From assembly GCA_003222935.1 (NCBI GenBank), contig QHXL01000022.1, forward strand, positions 6,647-21,687: 15,041 nucleotides of DNA. The letters are read 5' to 3'. Origin of the DNA: Acidobacteriota bacterium. GTDB taxonomy: Bacteria; Acidobacteriota; Blastocatellia; Pyrinomonadales; Pyrinomonadaceae. The position numbers and the translations under genes are program-made. Shown in pieces: positions 1 to 7,559 of the stretch (positions are counted from its first letter, which is position 1; each line of letters opens with the position of its first letter). The notes under the pieces were generated by a model. It had not been told where the DNA came from, ran no database searches, and was given only the letters and a program-made list of their open reading frames with translations.

Positions 1-803
1 AATCCTTTTTGCAAGACTTCATGCGCCAACCACGGTTTATACCGGCCATTGAAATGCAATACACGAGCGTCGAGCAGGCTGACTTTTTCGCTCTCATTGA
101 TCGGGGCGCGATGGGCAAGTAGATAATTGTAGGTGGCGCTGACCAGATGTTGCTGACCCGCGAAGTAGAGATTCAGCACGACTTGATCGGCCAACTTCAT
201 GTTTGGTGTTTTATAGATCCCGCTATCCACAAGATTCAGTAATCCTGCGTAGTGCTCGTCCGTAAGAAGCATATTGTCAACCAGGAAGAGCCCTGAATTG
301 AATGTGTTACGAAGGGCAATATCGGCCGCCTGGCTGGAAATCGATTCGTCCGGTACTGTCCCCCATCGGCGACCGCGATTGTTGTAGTGAGCGCCGTCAC
401 CACACGCGATCAAAGGCTGGCCCAAACGAAACAAGTCTTCAATAGATTGTCTGAATAACAGATCGCTGTCGCAAAACAACACCTTTCCGTAAGACCTTAA
501 GCGAAAAGTTTCCAGTGAATAAAACCGCGCCTGCCGTGAAGTAAACTCCGGGAAGACTTTAATGACTTCATTTATCCGAGCTTGAAGTTGTGGGTTCACG
601 CGGAGGAACTTTATTTTCGAAGACAATCCTGACAGACAACTTTTATAACCGGCGTCTAACTCGTTGTAAAAAACTATGACATCGCCGGTGAACCAGGGAT
701 TACGCCTTAGGAACGAATCAATGGTAACAAGCGTTCCGGGTATAAACGAATCCGTCGTCACCGTCGCAATGCAGTTACCGCTAAGATTGTCTGTTGTTTG
801 CAT
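1..803 (-). CDS. Family 8-like glycosyltransferase, partial (C-terminus beyond left edge)
   Basis: I translated this region by hand: the frame is open from an ATG at 803 to the window edge, giving 267 residues without a stop. The protein looks like a GT8 (glycogenin/LgtC-type) retaining glycosyltransferase using a nucleotide sugar. It has a D-S-D metal/nucleotide-sugar motif in a hydrophobic strand (VLFCDSDLLF, residues 108-117), an FNSGLF segment (168-173), LADQ (204-207), and the GT8 hallmark H-F-N-G-x-x-K-P-W (250-258). No signal peptide or membrane segment is seen, so it is probably cytoplasmic. It begins 7 nt after the stop of the upstream sulfotransferase and is the last gene of the minus-strand arm seen here. 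A role in glycosylating the lasso peptide is inference; it could equally serve a surface polysaccharide if the operon extends to the left. Confidence 0.8.
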   Translation of the reverse strand, partial: MQTTDNLSGNCIATVTTDSFIPGTLVTIDSFLRRNPWFTGDVIVFYNELDAGYKSCLSGLSSKIKFLRVNPQLQARINEVIKVFPEFTSRQARFYSLETFRLRSYGKVLFCDSDLLFRQSIEDLFRLGQPLIACGDGAHYNNRGRRWGTVPDESISSQAADIALRNTFNSGLFLVDNMLLTDEHYAGLLNLVDSGIYKTPNMKLADQVVLNLYFAGQQHLVSATYNYLLAHRAPINESEKVSLLDARVLHFNGRYKPWLAHEVLQKG

Positions 804-810
804 CGCGCTT

Positions 811-1443
811 TCAGTCGAGGGCCATCGAATAACTAAACAGTTCAAAGTCCCTGCGATACTCTTCCTGTACCATCCCTCTTAATTCTTCATCATAAACACT
901 ACTTGCCGGCCTGTTCTTGAGAACGTTAATCCGTTGCAACGAAGTCGGGGGTAAATGAAGTCGACTGCACACGGTGTCGAAATGAGACTGTAAAGCCTCA
1001 AACTTGCAGATGTAATCAACCGTCAATTGGCCTTCTTCATCAATGACAAATTCAGATTGCGGTCGGAACAGGATCTCGTGCCGGGTGTTTTTGTCCTGCA
1101 GTATTTTTTTCATCGTGCCCAGAGGCTCGCTTAGCATTTTGTCATTGTCGCGATTAACAAAAGAACAATATGAAAGAAAACGATCGTAGGGGTTGCGCAC
1201 CGTGCAAAACTTAAAGAACTCATTCCACATTGAAGGAAGCAGCAGCGGTCTCACTTGTTGGCAACTAATATGTCCATGTCCGACCTGCGCCAAGGTCTCG
1301 ACAGGAAAGAATTTCTTTTCGAATAAGATGCATTGCTCCCAATCGCGAGGCGCAAGGTGAGGACGGAGAGCCACCCGAAAAGCGTGCGTGGCCGTCTTAG
1401 GGATAGCGACAAAAATGAAGCGGTGATGAAATGAAACGATCAA
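811..1443 (-). CDS. Sulfotransferase (PF03567-like, carbohydrate-sulfotransferase type)
   Basis: A 210-residue PAPS-dependent sulfotransferase. The 5'-phosphosulfate loop is FVAIPKTATHAF (11-22, an I-P-K-T-A-x-T form of the usual IPKTAGTS) and the 3'-phosphate-binding motif is V-R-N-P-Y-D-R-F-L-S-Y (82-92). A G-H-G-H segment (55-58) is a candidate site for the catalytic base. The IPKTA form and the VRNPYDRFLSY motif place it with the Sulfotransferase_2 family, whose members act mostly on carbohydrates, rather than with the YPKSGNT family found in the plus-strand arm. The start is a TTG whose first bases overlap the TGA of the upstream oxygenase (4-nt TTGA overlap), suggesting translational coupling. 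The substrate is unknown; a sugar on the lasso peptide, or its Tyr/Ser/Thr, are possibilities by context only. Confidence 0.82.
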   Translation of the reverse strand: MIVSFHHRFIFVAIPKTATHAFRVALRPHLAPRDWEQCILFEKKFFPVETLAQVGHGHISCQQVRPLLLPSMWNEFFKFCTVRNPYDRFLSYCSFVNRDNDKMLSEPLGTMKKILQDKNTRHEILFRPQSEFVIDEEGQLTVDYICKFEALQSHFDTVCSRLHLPPTSLQRINVLKNRPASSVYDEELRGMVQEEYRRDFELFSYSMALD

Positions 1444-2009
1444 AGCGTTGCCTGTTTCCGCTGGTCGAAAACTTCAAAAATCAGGTGAATGCGATCTTCC
1501 GTCCCCAGATTCTCAGCACCGTGCGGCACAAGGTTGTTGAGCTCATAGGCGTGGCCTTCCTTCAACTGAAAAGGCTGGTCGCGAATAAACATAAGCGCTC
1601 GTTCGTTGGTTTGAAGCGGGACATGAATCTTATGGGTGAAAAGATTTGAACCAGCGCCGTCAGTGTGGCGATCGATAACTGCTCCCGCCGCGAGGCGCGC
1701 CAACATTATCTTTGGATAGACAGGCAATTCGAACTCGTAGTGAACGACAATCTCACTAATCAAGGGGAGTAAGTATGATTTCCAAATCAGCCAAATGTCA
1801 TTGGAATAGAACTCGCGATGGTCGCGCATTCCCTCGATAAATCGAAAAATGATATGACGGGTGTCGTGAAAGCACTCAAAGTTGTTTTCCTTGCGCGAAT
1901 CTTCCACATTCCAAACATGATCGGAAGTCCGCGTGACGAGTTTCTTAATCGCATCGATATCAACTGCGCAAAGCTCGCGAACGTAGTCTGGTTTCGTAAT
2001 CCGTGTCAT
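1440..2009 (-). CDS. Aspartyl/asparaginyl beta-hydroxylase-type 2-oxoglutarate dioxygenase
   Basis: 189 residues. The C-terminal half matches the AspH fold (PF05118-like double-stranded beta-helix). The proximal metal pair is R-H-T-D (H115, D117), followed by HKIHVPLQTN (126-135), a turn before a strand (EGHAYELNN, 151-159), then the distal histidine in V-P-H-G-A-E-N (H163) and Arg173, which fits the 2-oxoglutarate-binding Arg in a D-R-I-H-L-I-F-E-V strand. The known reaction of the family is 2OG/Fe(II) beta-hydroxylation of Asp/Asn or related residues. The N-terminal 90 residues are family-typical but give no further clue. The gene starts with ATG 16 nt after the exporter stop and overlaps the next sulfotransferase by 4 nt. 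The predicted lasso core has five Asp among 17 residues, making it a natural but unproven substrate; a free amino acid or another protein cannot be excluded. Confidence 0.82.
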   Translation of the reverse strand: MTRITKPDYVRELCAVDIDAIKKLVTRTSDHVWNVEDSRKENNFECFHDTRHIIFRFIEGMRDHREFYSNDIWLIWKSYLLPLISEIVVHYEFELPVYPKIMLARLAAGAVIDRHTDGAGSNLFTHKIHVPLQTNERALMFIRDQPFQLKEGHAYELNNLVPHGAENLGTEDRIHLIFEVFDQRKQATL

Positions 2010-2025
2010 AAGAGTAGGTCTAATT

Positions 2026-3855
2026 TTACTGTTCGCGGTCGAAGTTTCTCACCTGTTCGTGCCATGAACTAGCGTAGCGTCCGTTTGAGGACAAAAGTTC
2101 CTGGTGACTGCCGGATTCTACAATCTCGCCTTCCTTCATGACGTAAATTAAATCAGCTCGCATCGCAGTCGTGAAGCGGTGTGTAATAATCAAAACAGTT
2201 TTACCTTTGGCTTCTTTCAGAAATCTCTTTAGCCAATCGGCTTCAGCCCAGGGATCCATCGCGCTAGTCGGTTCGTCGAGTAAGATCAATGCCGTTTCCC
2301 GAAAGAACGCTCTTGCCAGGGCCAGCCGTTGCCATTCGCCGTCGCTCAACTCGACACCTTCGGCGAACATATGGCCCAGCATCTGATCGTAGCGCTTCGG
2401 GAATCTTTCGATTATTTCATCAGCACCCGCGTTCTGAGCTGCCCGCTGGAGCTGCGCGCTCTCTGAAATCAATGCGATTTTGCCAAGGGCAATATTTTCA
2501 GCAACAGTAGCGTCGTAGCGAACCGGAGTTTGAAACAGAATCGTTATCATGCGACGCAGTTCTTCAAGGTCGAATTCTCGCAAATCGATGCCATCGAATT
2601 TGATTCTACCGGCCACCGGATCGTAGAAGCGGCACAATAATTTTATCAGCGTGGTTTTTCCTGCCCCGTTATCACCGACAATAGCGACAATTTTCTGGGA
2701 TGGAATGAACAAGCTAAAATTCTTGAGCGCAACCTTGTCGCTGCTTCGATACTTGAAAGTGACGTTTTCAAAACTAATACCCTGTTGTAGAGCACGGGGT
2801 GCGGGTACAGAGTTCGCGGAAGTCACCACTTCCGGCTTCAGGTCCAGGTACTCAAAGAGATCGCCGAGAAATAGACCATTCCGGTAAAGTCTGCCGATGT
2901 CGGTGAGGAAAGAACGAGCCACGTTCTGGCCTTGGCTAAAAACTTGATAAAAGAGTACCAGGTCACCGAGCGTGCCAACGCCGCGAATGGTTCTTCGGAC
3001 CACCCAAAAAAAGACCGCAGCACTTAGAATAAGCACCGTCAAACTAGCTGCCAATTCAAACAATTTCTGACGGACCCCCAGAGCGAGCTGTTCTTTGCGT
3101 AGTTGCGCGCGAATCTTCGTAAATGTTTGCTTGAAGTATGCGCCGAGCTCGAAGCTGCGCAATTCCGCAGCGGTCTCACGACTCGTGAGTAACCAATCGT
3201 AGTAAATCGCTCGGCGCTTTACAGCAGTGCGTCTTTTCTGCCAGCTATGCATGCGTGAGGTGGACGCAAGAACGACATAAAACGTCGGCACCGTGCTTAG
3301 GAACAAAATTATCGGTAGCCAACCACTGTAGCGGAGCAGGATCACCGCCATTGAGATCAGGGTAATTGAATTCTGAAGCAGACTGCCGAGTTGGGCCGTG
3401 AGCTCAGCGGGACGATAATTAGCTTCATCTCGAGCGCGGTGAAGATGGTCAAAGAATTCAGGTTGCTCAAAGTAAGCAAGGTCGGCACTAATCGACTTCT
3501 CATGAAGAAGCGTGAAGATAATATCGGAAAGTTTCTCGGCATGGGCCACGTAAATCATCTGAATCAAACTACCCAGCACCTCTGACACCAGCAGCGCAAG
3601 GCCGAAAGCGGTGCCGATCCAGATCACCCTGTAGATGCTGGTTCCATCCGCATTTCCCCTCATAACTGCAAGCAACGCTTCAATAAAGAGTTTTGTGAGA
3701 TAAACCAGACTAGCCGGAAGGATGCCACGGATAATCAGGAGCAGGATCTGAGCAATCACCCAACCCCGTCCGGCTGCCCAGATTAATTTCAAAGCGCGGG
3801 GTACATTGAGCAGGGAACTGAAAAATCTTTTTACTTTTGTGTTTACAAAGTTCAT
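2026..3855 (-). CDS. ABC exporter with fused permease and ATPase domains (lasso peptide D-type)
   Basis: 609 residues: an N-terminal transmembrane domain of about six helices (roughly 20-320) fused to a nucleotide-binding domain. Seen in order: Walker A GDNGAGKT (394-401), Q-loop Gln442 in ILFQTP, signature LSDGE (503-507, with Asp where LSGGQ has Gly), Walker B ILLDE (524-528) and H-loop His559. This is the half-transporter architecture of exporters in lasso clusters, which dimerise to pump out and give immunity to the mature peptide. I chose the ATG at 3855, 11 nt after the glycosyltransferase stop. An in-frame TTG at 3885 with a weak AAGGGA upstream would add ten residues and overlap that gene by 19 nt, so the start is uncertain. 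No peptidase C39 domain is present, consistent with leader removal by B2. Confidence 0.92.
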   Translation of the reverse strand: MNFVNTKVKRFFSSLLNVPRALKLIWAAGRGWVIAQILLLIIRGILPASLVYLTKLFIEALLAVMRGNADGTSIYRVIWIGTAFGLALLVSEVLGSLIQMIYVAHAEKLSDIIFTLLHEKSISADLAYFEQPEFFDHLHRARDEANYRPAELTAQLGSLLQNSITLISMAVILLRYSGWLPIILFLSTVPTFYVVLASTSRMHSWQKRRTAVKRRAIYYDWLLTSRETAAELRSFELGAYFKQTFTKIRAQLRKEQLALGVRQKLFELAASLTVLILSAAVFFWVVRRTIRGVGTLGDLVLFYQVFSQGQNVARSFLTDIGRLYRNGLFLGDLFEYLDLKPEVVTSANSVPAPRALQQGISFENVTFKYRSSDKVALKNFSLFIPSQKIVAIVGDNGAGKTTLIKLLCRFYDPVAGRIKFDGIDLREFDLEELRRMITILFQTPVRYDATVAENIALGKIALISESAQLQRAAQNAGADEIIERFPKRYDQMLGHMFAEGVELSDGEWQRLALARAFFRETALILLDEPTSAMDPWAEADWLKRFLKEAKGKTVLIITHRFTTAMRADLIYVMKEGEIVESGSHQELLSSNGRYASSWHEQVRNFDREQ

Positions 3856-3866
3856 TGGAAAATCAG

Positions 3867-4838
3867 TTATTTCATCGTCCGCCAACTAACGATGAGGTCC
3901 CTTATGCGGTAGCGGAGGTGCCAGGGCAACAAGCGGTGATACAAGGTAAAGAGTGGTCGAAATTTTACCCGCCAGCCATTTTCGCGTCGCCACAGTCGAA
4001 GAGCTCGCAGAACATCTCGTTCGGCGATTTTGTTCTCTGCGAGGTACTTGCTGAGCCAGGCACTAAAGCGTTCCTGGCCGGCATTAACGTCCACGCCGTT
4101 CATTAAGGCCGCAATGCTTGAATTTGGATGTTGTCGGTATTTAGACAGGGGCTCTCGTAACAGGTAAATCGTTGCGTGAAGACTGACCTTCGTCCAAAAA
4201 ATCTGGTCTTCACAGACAAAAGTGAAATCATCCTCAAACAAGTCGAATTGCCTGGAAAACTCGCTTCTCAATATGACGCAACCCATTCCAGGTTTGCGTC
4301 CTCCCGAGCGCAGATTATGGACCATCAAACTTGGCGGCTCATAAATGTGTTCGGCTTGTACTCCCAGGTTGACCAGAAAATCGTGATCCCGACCGGTCTT
4401 TTCAGTGGTCCATGAAAACCAGTATTGCAGCCTACCACAAACCACATCGGCTTCAGGATGCTCGCGGAAAGCGGCCATTTCTACTTCGAAAGCGCGTGGG
4501 AAAAACACATCATCCGAATCCAGGAAGGTGATGAACTTTCCCCTGGCCAATTTGACGCCGAGATTACGAGAGAAACTTGCGCCCTTATTGACTCCGTTCT
4601 CATGTTCGTAGGCAAAAATGCGATCGGGGTACTTTGCTACGTAGCTGCGCGCGATGTCTGAACTTTTATCGCTTGATCCGTCATCGATCAGAATCAATTC
4701 CCAGTCATCAAAGGTTTGCGCCATCACACTTTCGATGGCTTCCGCAAGAAAGTTCTGTCGATTGAAAAAAGGAATGATGACGGAAACGACTGCTTGCTTT
4801 TGGTTGTTTGTTGAACCGTCGTCCATCTGACGATTCAT
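3867..4838 (-). CDS. Family 2 (GT-A) glycosyltransferase
   Basis: 323 residues with a clear GT2 N-terminal domain. VSVIIPFFN (18-26) opens the Rossmann-like core, IDDGSSD (51-57) is the nucleotide-binding DDGSxD motif, and FLDSDD (105-110) is the metal-binding D-x-D motif. A C-E-D-Q segment further on supplies the usual acceptor/catalytic E-D. The C-terminal 80 residues are basic and aromatic without clear membrane helices. It overlaps the nucleotidyltransferase gene upstream by 4 nt (ATGA), so the two are probably translated together. In this setting it may add a sugar to the lasso peptide or extend one placed by the nucleotidyltransferase (inference). GT2 enzymes are common in polysaccharide synthesis, so the donor and acceptor cannot be deduced. 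Confidence 0.88.
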   Translation of the reverse strand: MNRQMDDGSTNNQKQAVVSVIIPFFNRQNFLAEAIESVMAQTFDDWELILIDDGSSDKSSDIARSYVAKYPDRIFAYEHENGVNKGASFSRNLGVKLARGKFITFLDSDDVFFPRAFEVEMAAFREHPEADVVCGRLQYWFSWTTEKTGRDHDFLVNLGVQAEHIYEPPSLMVHNLRSGGRKPGMGCVILRSEFSRQFDLFEDDFTFVCEDQIFWTKVSLHATIYLLREPLSKYRQHPNSSIAALMNGVDVNAGQERFSAWLSKYLAENKIAERDVLRALRLWRRENGWRVKFRPLFTLYHRLLPWHLRYRIRDLIVSWRTMK

Positions 4839-5929
4839 CTGGGTCTACTCATAGGCATCAAAAGCGAGTCAACGACTTTTGTCGTAAACAAGCGGCGCGA
4901 ATAGGCAACTTTGTCGCGCCAACGCTCTCGCATTTTTAGATTAATAGCGACTTGGTTGGATTCGCGTGAGAGGTCATCTATAAAGATTTGCGTTTTCAAA
5001 TGACTTACCAACGATTCCAATTCCTTTTCGTTTTGGAATTGAAACTGGAGCTCGGCAGGAAAGTCGAGGTGCAGAAATTCATGGGCCAGCATTAATCCAA
5101 GCTGGAGCCTTCGGCGGCAACCAAACTTTTCAGAAAGCTTGATCACAAAGTCCCAGTCCATCGGTTGCGCCTGTATCAACTTAGCGACGTCGCAGATCCA
5201 GCTTAAGCGTTTCCAAAAATGTTTTGAGCCATGAACGCATAGAAATATCAACAAGTCCTCATTAGACAGCGTCGGCAGGTTCTTTCCCTGAATTGCAATT
5301 ACCTGTTGCCGGCGGAAAACGTCTTCAATCTTGTAGTCGAAAGCAAAGAATGACTCCATGAATCCCCAGTGCACCTCCAGCAGCACCGGATGCGCACCAA
5401 AATTAAATGGGAATTCGTAATAGTGTTTTAGCACCGCTGTTTCCTGCTTTGCGGATAAACTCCAGTTCGCTTTCCCCCCGTTGGCGAGAATCAGCTTCTT
5501 AATCCGCAGAAAATCCTTTTTGTGGACCAGCACATCGAGATCACCAAATTGTCGAGATGCCGAATCACCGTAAGCCAGTTGGGCCAACGTTGCTCCTTTA
5601 TAGGATAAAAACTCGATGTTGTTCTCTTCAAGGAGTCTAGCAAGACTAAATAACACAGAACGGAACCTGAGATTGTGCAAAGCCCGATTCTCGGCGCGAC
5701 GTTGCAACTCGTCGAGAACGTTTCGCGGAAATTTATTAGAAAAACGTCGGAGGTTTTGCGCGATCAAGGGAATAACACGGTGCTCCTGGGCCAAGGAAAT
5801 GAATAGCTGCCAGTTCATGTTTTCAGAAAGCAGACGTTCGACTTCACCGCCAAGTTCATTTCGCAGCAAAGCAATCAGAAGGGTGTGTTCCGGCAATATT
5901 CCGTGGGACTTTTTACTGTTGACGAACAT
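4835..5929 (-). CDS. Lasso-cluster nucleotidyltransferase-family protein (PF14907-like, N-type)
   Basis: 364 residues, first gene of the minus-strand arm. It has the features of the uncharacterised-nucleotidyltransferase family found in paeninodin-type lasso clusters: a K-G-A segment (111-113), G-D-L-D-V-L-V with the two catalytic Asp (D130, D132), L-E-V-H-W (184-188) and a CVHGSKHFWKRLSW-type helix downstream. From established work on pseudomycoidin, the PsmN homologue adds hexoses to the phosphorylated C-terminal Ser of the lasso peptide, so family members act on the kinase product. The plus-strand arm contains exactly such a kinase, which supports the same pairing here. The start ATG at 5929 has a modest AAGAAG upstream. 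It overlaps the following glycosyltransferase gene by 4 nt. No membrane segments, so it should be cytoplasmic. Confidence 0.85.
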   Translation of the reverse strand: MFVNSKKSHGILPEHTLLIALLRNELGGEVERLLSENMNWQLFISLAQEHRVIPLIAQNLRRFSNKFPRNVLDELQRRAENRALHNLRFRSVLFSLARLLEENNIEFLSYKGATLAQLAYGDSASRQFGDLDVLVHKKDFLRIKKLILANGGKANWSLSAKQETAVLKHYYEFPFNFGAHPVLLEVHWGFMESFFAFDYKIEDVFRRQQVIAIQGKNLPTLSNEDLLIFLCVHGSKHFWKRLSWICDVAKLIQAQPMDWDFVIKLSEKFGCRRRLQLGLMLAHEFLHLDFPAELQFQFQNEKELESLVSHLKTQIFIDDLSRESNQVAINLKMRERWRDKVAYSRRLFTTKVVDSLLMPMSRPR

Positions 5930-6083
5930 TCTGCTTCTTAAACGACTGCCTGGTACAGCTTAACCTGGATTCAATTCCTTTAATCGTCGGGAGAGCTTAT
6001 GAGAAATTGTAGAGAATTGAAACTCAGAGCTGTGCACTTAGGCTTAGTCGAGTAGGGTCGCATGAAATTAACTTAGCAGTTTG

Positions 6084-6095
6084 ACGCCGCGGCGT
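6084..6095. repeat. Perfect 12-bp palindrome, possible operator
   Basis: ACGCCGCGGCGT is its own reverse complement and directly follows TTG (6081-6083) in the divergent promoter region. It could bind a dimeric regulator controlling both arms, or simply be a GC-rich chance palindrome. Only position and symmetry support it. Confidence 0.25.
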
Positions 6096-6176
6096 GCGGA
6101 GGTCTCGTCATAACGTTGAGATCATTCGCTTGGTTGCCACAGTTCGCCGCCGGGCCTAGAATGACGTACCGGTTTA

Positions 6177-6182
6177 TATAAT
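6177..6182 (+). promoter_or_regulatory. Candidate -10 box (TATAAT) for the plus-strand operon
   Basis: An exact TATAAT ends 39 nt before the B2 start codon, giving a plausible short 5' untranslated leader. No hexamer resembling TTGACA lies 16-18 nt upstream (the bases there are GGGCCTAGA), so the match may be fortuitous or depend on an activator. Confidence 0.35.
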
Positions 6183-6221
6183 CCCTTATGAACTCCCGGT
6201 ATCCCTGGGCAAGTCAACGGT

Positions 6222-6659
6222 ATGACGAAAGTCCTAAAATTTTGGCGGCTCCAACCCGATGACCGATGGCTTGTTTTGGAAGCTGCAGTGTTGCTGGGGT
6301 TCGCTCGACTCGGCGTTATCGTCTTGCCTTTTCGCTTTCTGGCGGCGGCATTAGGAACGCAAGCCGCTGATTTGGAGCGCTGTGAAACGACAACTCCAGC
6401 ACCTCAGATTGCTCGCGTTGGCTGGGCAGTGCGGCGAATTAGTTGTCATACGCCGTGGCAAAGTAACTGTTTGACGAAAGCCGTGGCCGGAAGAATTATG
6501 CTTCGACGTCGCCGAATCGCAAGTACTGTATATTTCGGGCTGACAAAAACTCGCGACGGCGCACTTCAAGCTCATGCCTGGCTAAGTACGGGAAACTCGA
6601 GTATGACTGGAGGTTCGAATCTGAATCGCTACACTGTAGTGGCGAAATTTATCGATTAA
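6222..6659 (+). CDS. Lasso peptide leader peptidase B2 (transglutaminase-like)
   Basis: 145 residues, the usual size of a stand-alone B2 protein (PF13471, Transglut_core3). The N-terminus shows the family pattern of a short basic segment with L-x-P-x-D-R followed by a hydrophobic helix (about 16-45). The catalytic region is W-Q-S-N-C-L (Cys83) in S-x-C-L-x-x-A, then the R-R-R-R-I strand, then A-H-A-W-L (His118), followed by T-G-G-S-N-L-N-R-Y (129-137). Cys and His are 35 residues apart, as in McjB-type proteases. The third (Asp) triad residue is not obvious: Gly or Asn occupies that region. The enzyme cuts off the leader, here predicted after Gln37, using B1 to hold the leader. Ribosome binding site is weak. 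The kinase gene starts 3 nt after its stop. Confidence 0.88.
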   Translation: MTKVLKFWRLQPDDRWLVLEAAVLLGFARLGVIVLPFRFLAAALGTQAADLERCETTTPAPQIARVGWAVRRISCHTPWQSNCLTKAVAGRIMLRRRRIASTVYFGLTKTRDGALQAHAWLSTGNSSMTGGSNLNRYTVVAKFID

Positions 6660-6662
6660 GGA

Positions 6663-7559
6663 ATGACTCCTTTCAACTATACCGCGTACGGGTTGCAATT
6701 CGCGTCATCAATTCCATTACCGGGACTACAACCTTCAACAAATTGCGAAGCTGATATAACAATCAATTACGGGGAGGTCCCTGTAAGTTTGCCGCTGCCC
6801 TCGGCCCGAGGGGTCGCCTGGCAATCAGCCCCGGGAAAATTTTTGGTATCGGTGAGCGAAGTTGCCCGATACTTAATTGTGAAGGATCGGGAAATCCTGA
6901 TTCAGCCTTTGCCCGGAAGCAATGAAGACGACGTCTGCATTTTTCTATTGGGCTCGGTGCTGGGCGCGTTACTGCACGCGCGACATATGCTGGTACTACA
7001 CGCGAGTGCAGTTGAAACAAAACACGGCGCAGTTATATTCATGGGCCGTAGTGGAGCTGGCAAATCAACCACTCTCGCCGCATTCCTGCAACGCGGTTAC
7101 ACGATGGTCGCCGACGATAAAGCTGGAATAGTTCTCGACAAACACGGAATCGCGCAGGTAATGCCCGGTTTCCCACTTGCCCGTTTGACCGAAGAAACGA
7201 TTGAAGCCCTGGACTTTTCTGTTCAAGGTGCGCGGCACAATCACGAGCTGAAAAAGTATCTCGTTCCGGTCGAGCGATTCTGTACTACGCCTCTCAAAGT
7301 CCATGCGGCCTATTCGCTGAACGTTCATAACCTGCCTGAGACGCGCTTACACTCAATGGAAACAGTGGAGCAGTTTCAGGTTTTGAACCGTCACACATAT
7401 CGAAGACGTTTCCTGTATAGCGCCGGGCAAAAGCGGAAGCATTTCGAAACTTTAGCCGCGCTCAGTACACAAACGCGCGTTGTGCGCGTGTGGCGCCCCG
7501 ACAGCGCATCCCGCATTGCCGATTTGGTAAACCTAATAGAACAGGACCTGGAAAGGTGA
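6663..7559 (+). CDS. HPr kinase/phosphorylase-like lasso peptide kinase (K-type)
   Basis: 298 residues. The C-terminal half has the HprK-like ATP-binding core: L-H-A-S-A-V-E (His113), Walker A G-R-S-G-A-G-K-S-T (128-136), a V-A-D-D acidic motif (149-152) after the next strand, and M-P-G-F-P (167-171). The N-terminal half (1-100) is the variable sensor/recognition part seen in lasso cluster homologues; it lacks the domain of true HPr kinases. Established relatives PadeK/ThcoK phosphorylate the hydroxyl of the C-terminal Ser of the lasso precursor. The precursor here ends in Ser54, so the same reaction is predicted. The stop TGA overlaps the GTG start of the next gene. It is unlikely to be a real HPr kinase because no PTS genes are near and the domain order differs. 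Confidence 0.88.
   Translation: MTPFNYTAYGLQFASSIPLPGLQPSTNCEADITINYGEVPVSLPLPSARGVAWQSAPGKFLVSVSEVARYLIVKDREILIQPLPGSNEDDVCIFLLGSVLGALLHARHMLVLHASAVETKHGAVIFMGRSGAGKSTTLAAFLQRGYTMVADDKAGIVLDKHGIAQVMPGFPLARLTEETIEALDFSVQGARHNHELKKYLVPVERFCTTPLKVHAAYSLNVHNLPETRLHSMETVEQFQVLNRHTYRRRFLYSAGQKRKHFETLAALSTQTRVVRVWRPDSASRIADLVNLIEQDLER

Larger units (their letters stand above)
5930..6221. promoter_or_regulatory. Divergent intergenic region between the two arms of the cluster
   Basis: This 292-bp stretch separates two operons that are transcribed away from each other and is the only sizeable gene-free region in the window. It should hold both promoters. A perfect TATAAT lies at 6177-6182 for the plus arm and a TACAAT on the minus strand (plus-strand bases 6006-6011) for the minus arm; neither has a convincing -35 box. 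A 12-bp palindrome is at 6084-6095. A short ATG frame of 24 codons begins at 6188, overlapping the B2 start in another frame, with no sign of being a real gene. No regulator gene is encoded nearby. Confidence 0.6.

Noticed and set aside
5616..5963. Plus-strand open frame of 115 codons
   Set aside because: It lies antisense to the nucleotidyltransferase gene, whose motifs are clear, and its product has no recognisable pattern.
6188..6262. 24-codon ATG frame at the B2 start
   Set aside because: It overlaps the B2 gene in another frame, shows no RiPP leader motif and lacks a ribosome binding site.
6663..7559. Genuine HPr kinase/phosphorylase of the PTS
   Set aside because: The order of domains, the length and the lasso context fit the K-type lasso kinase; no HPr or PTS gene is nearby.
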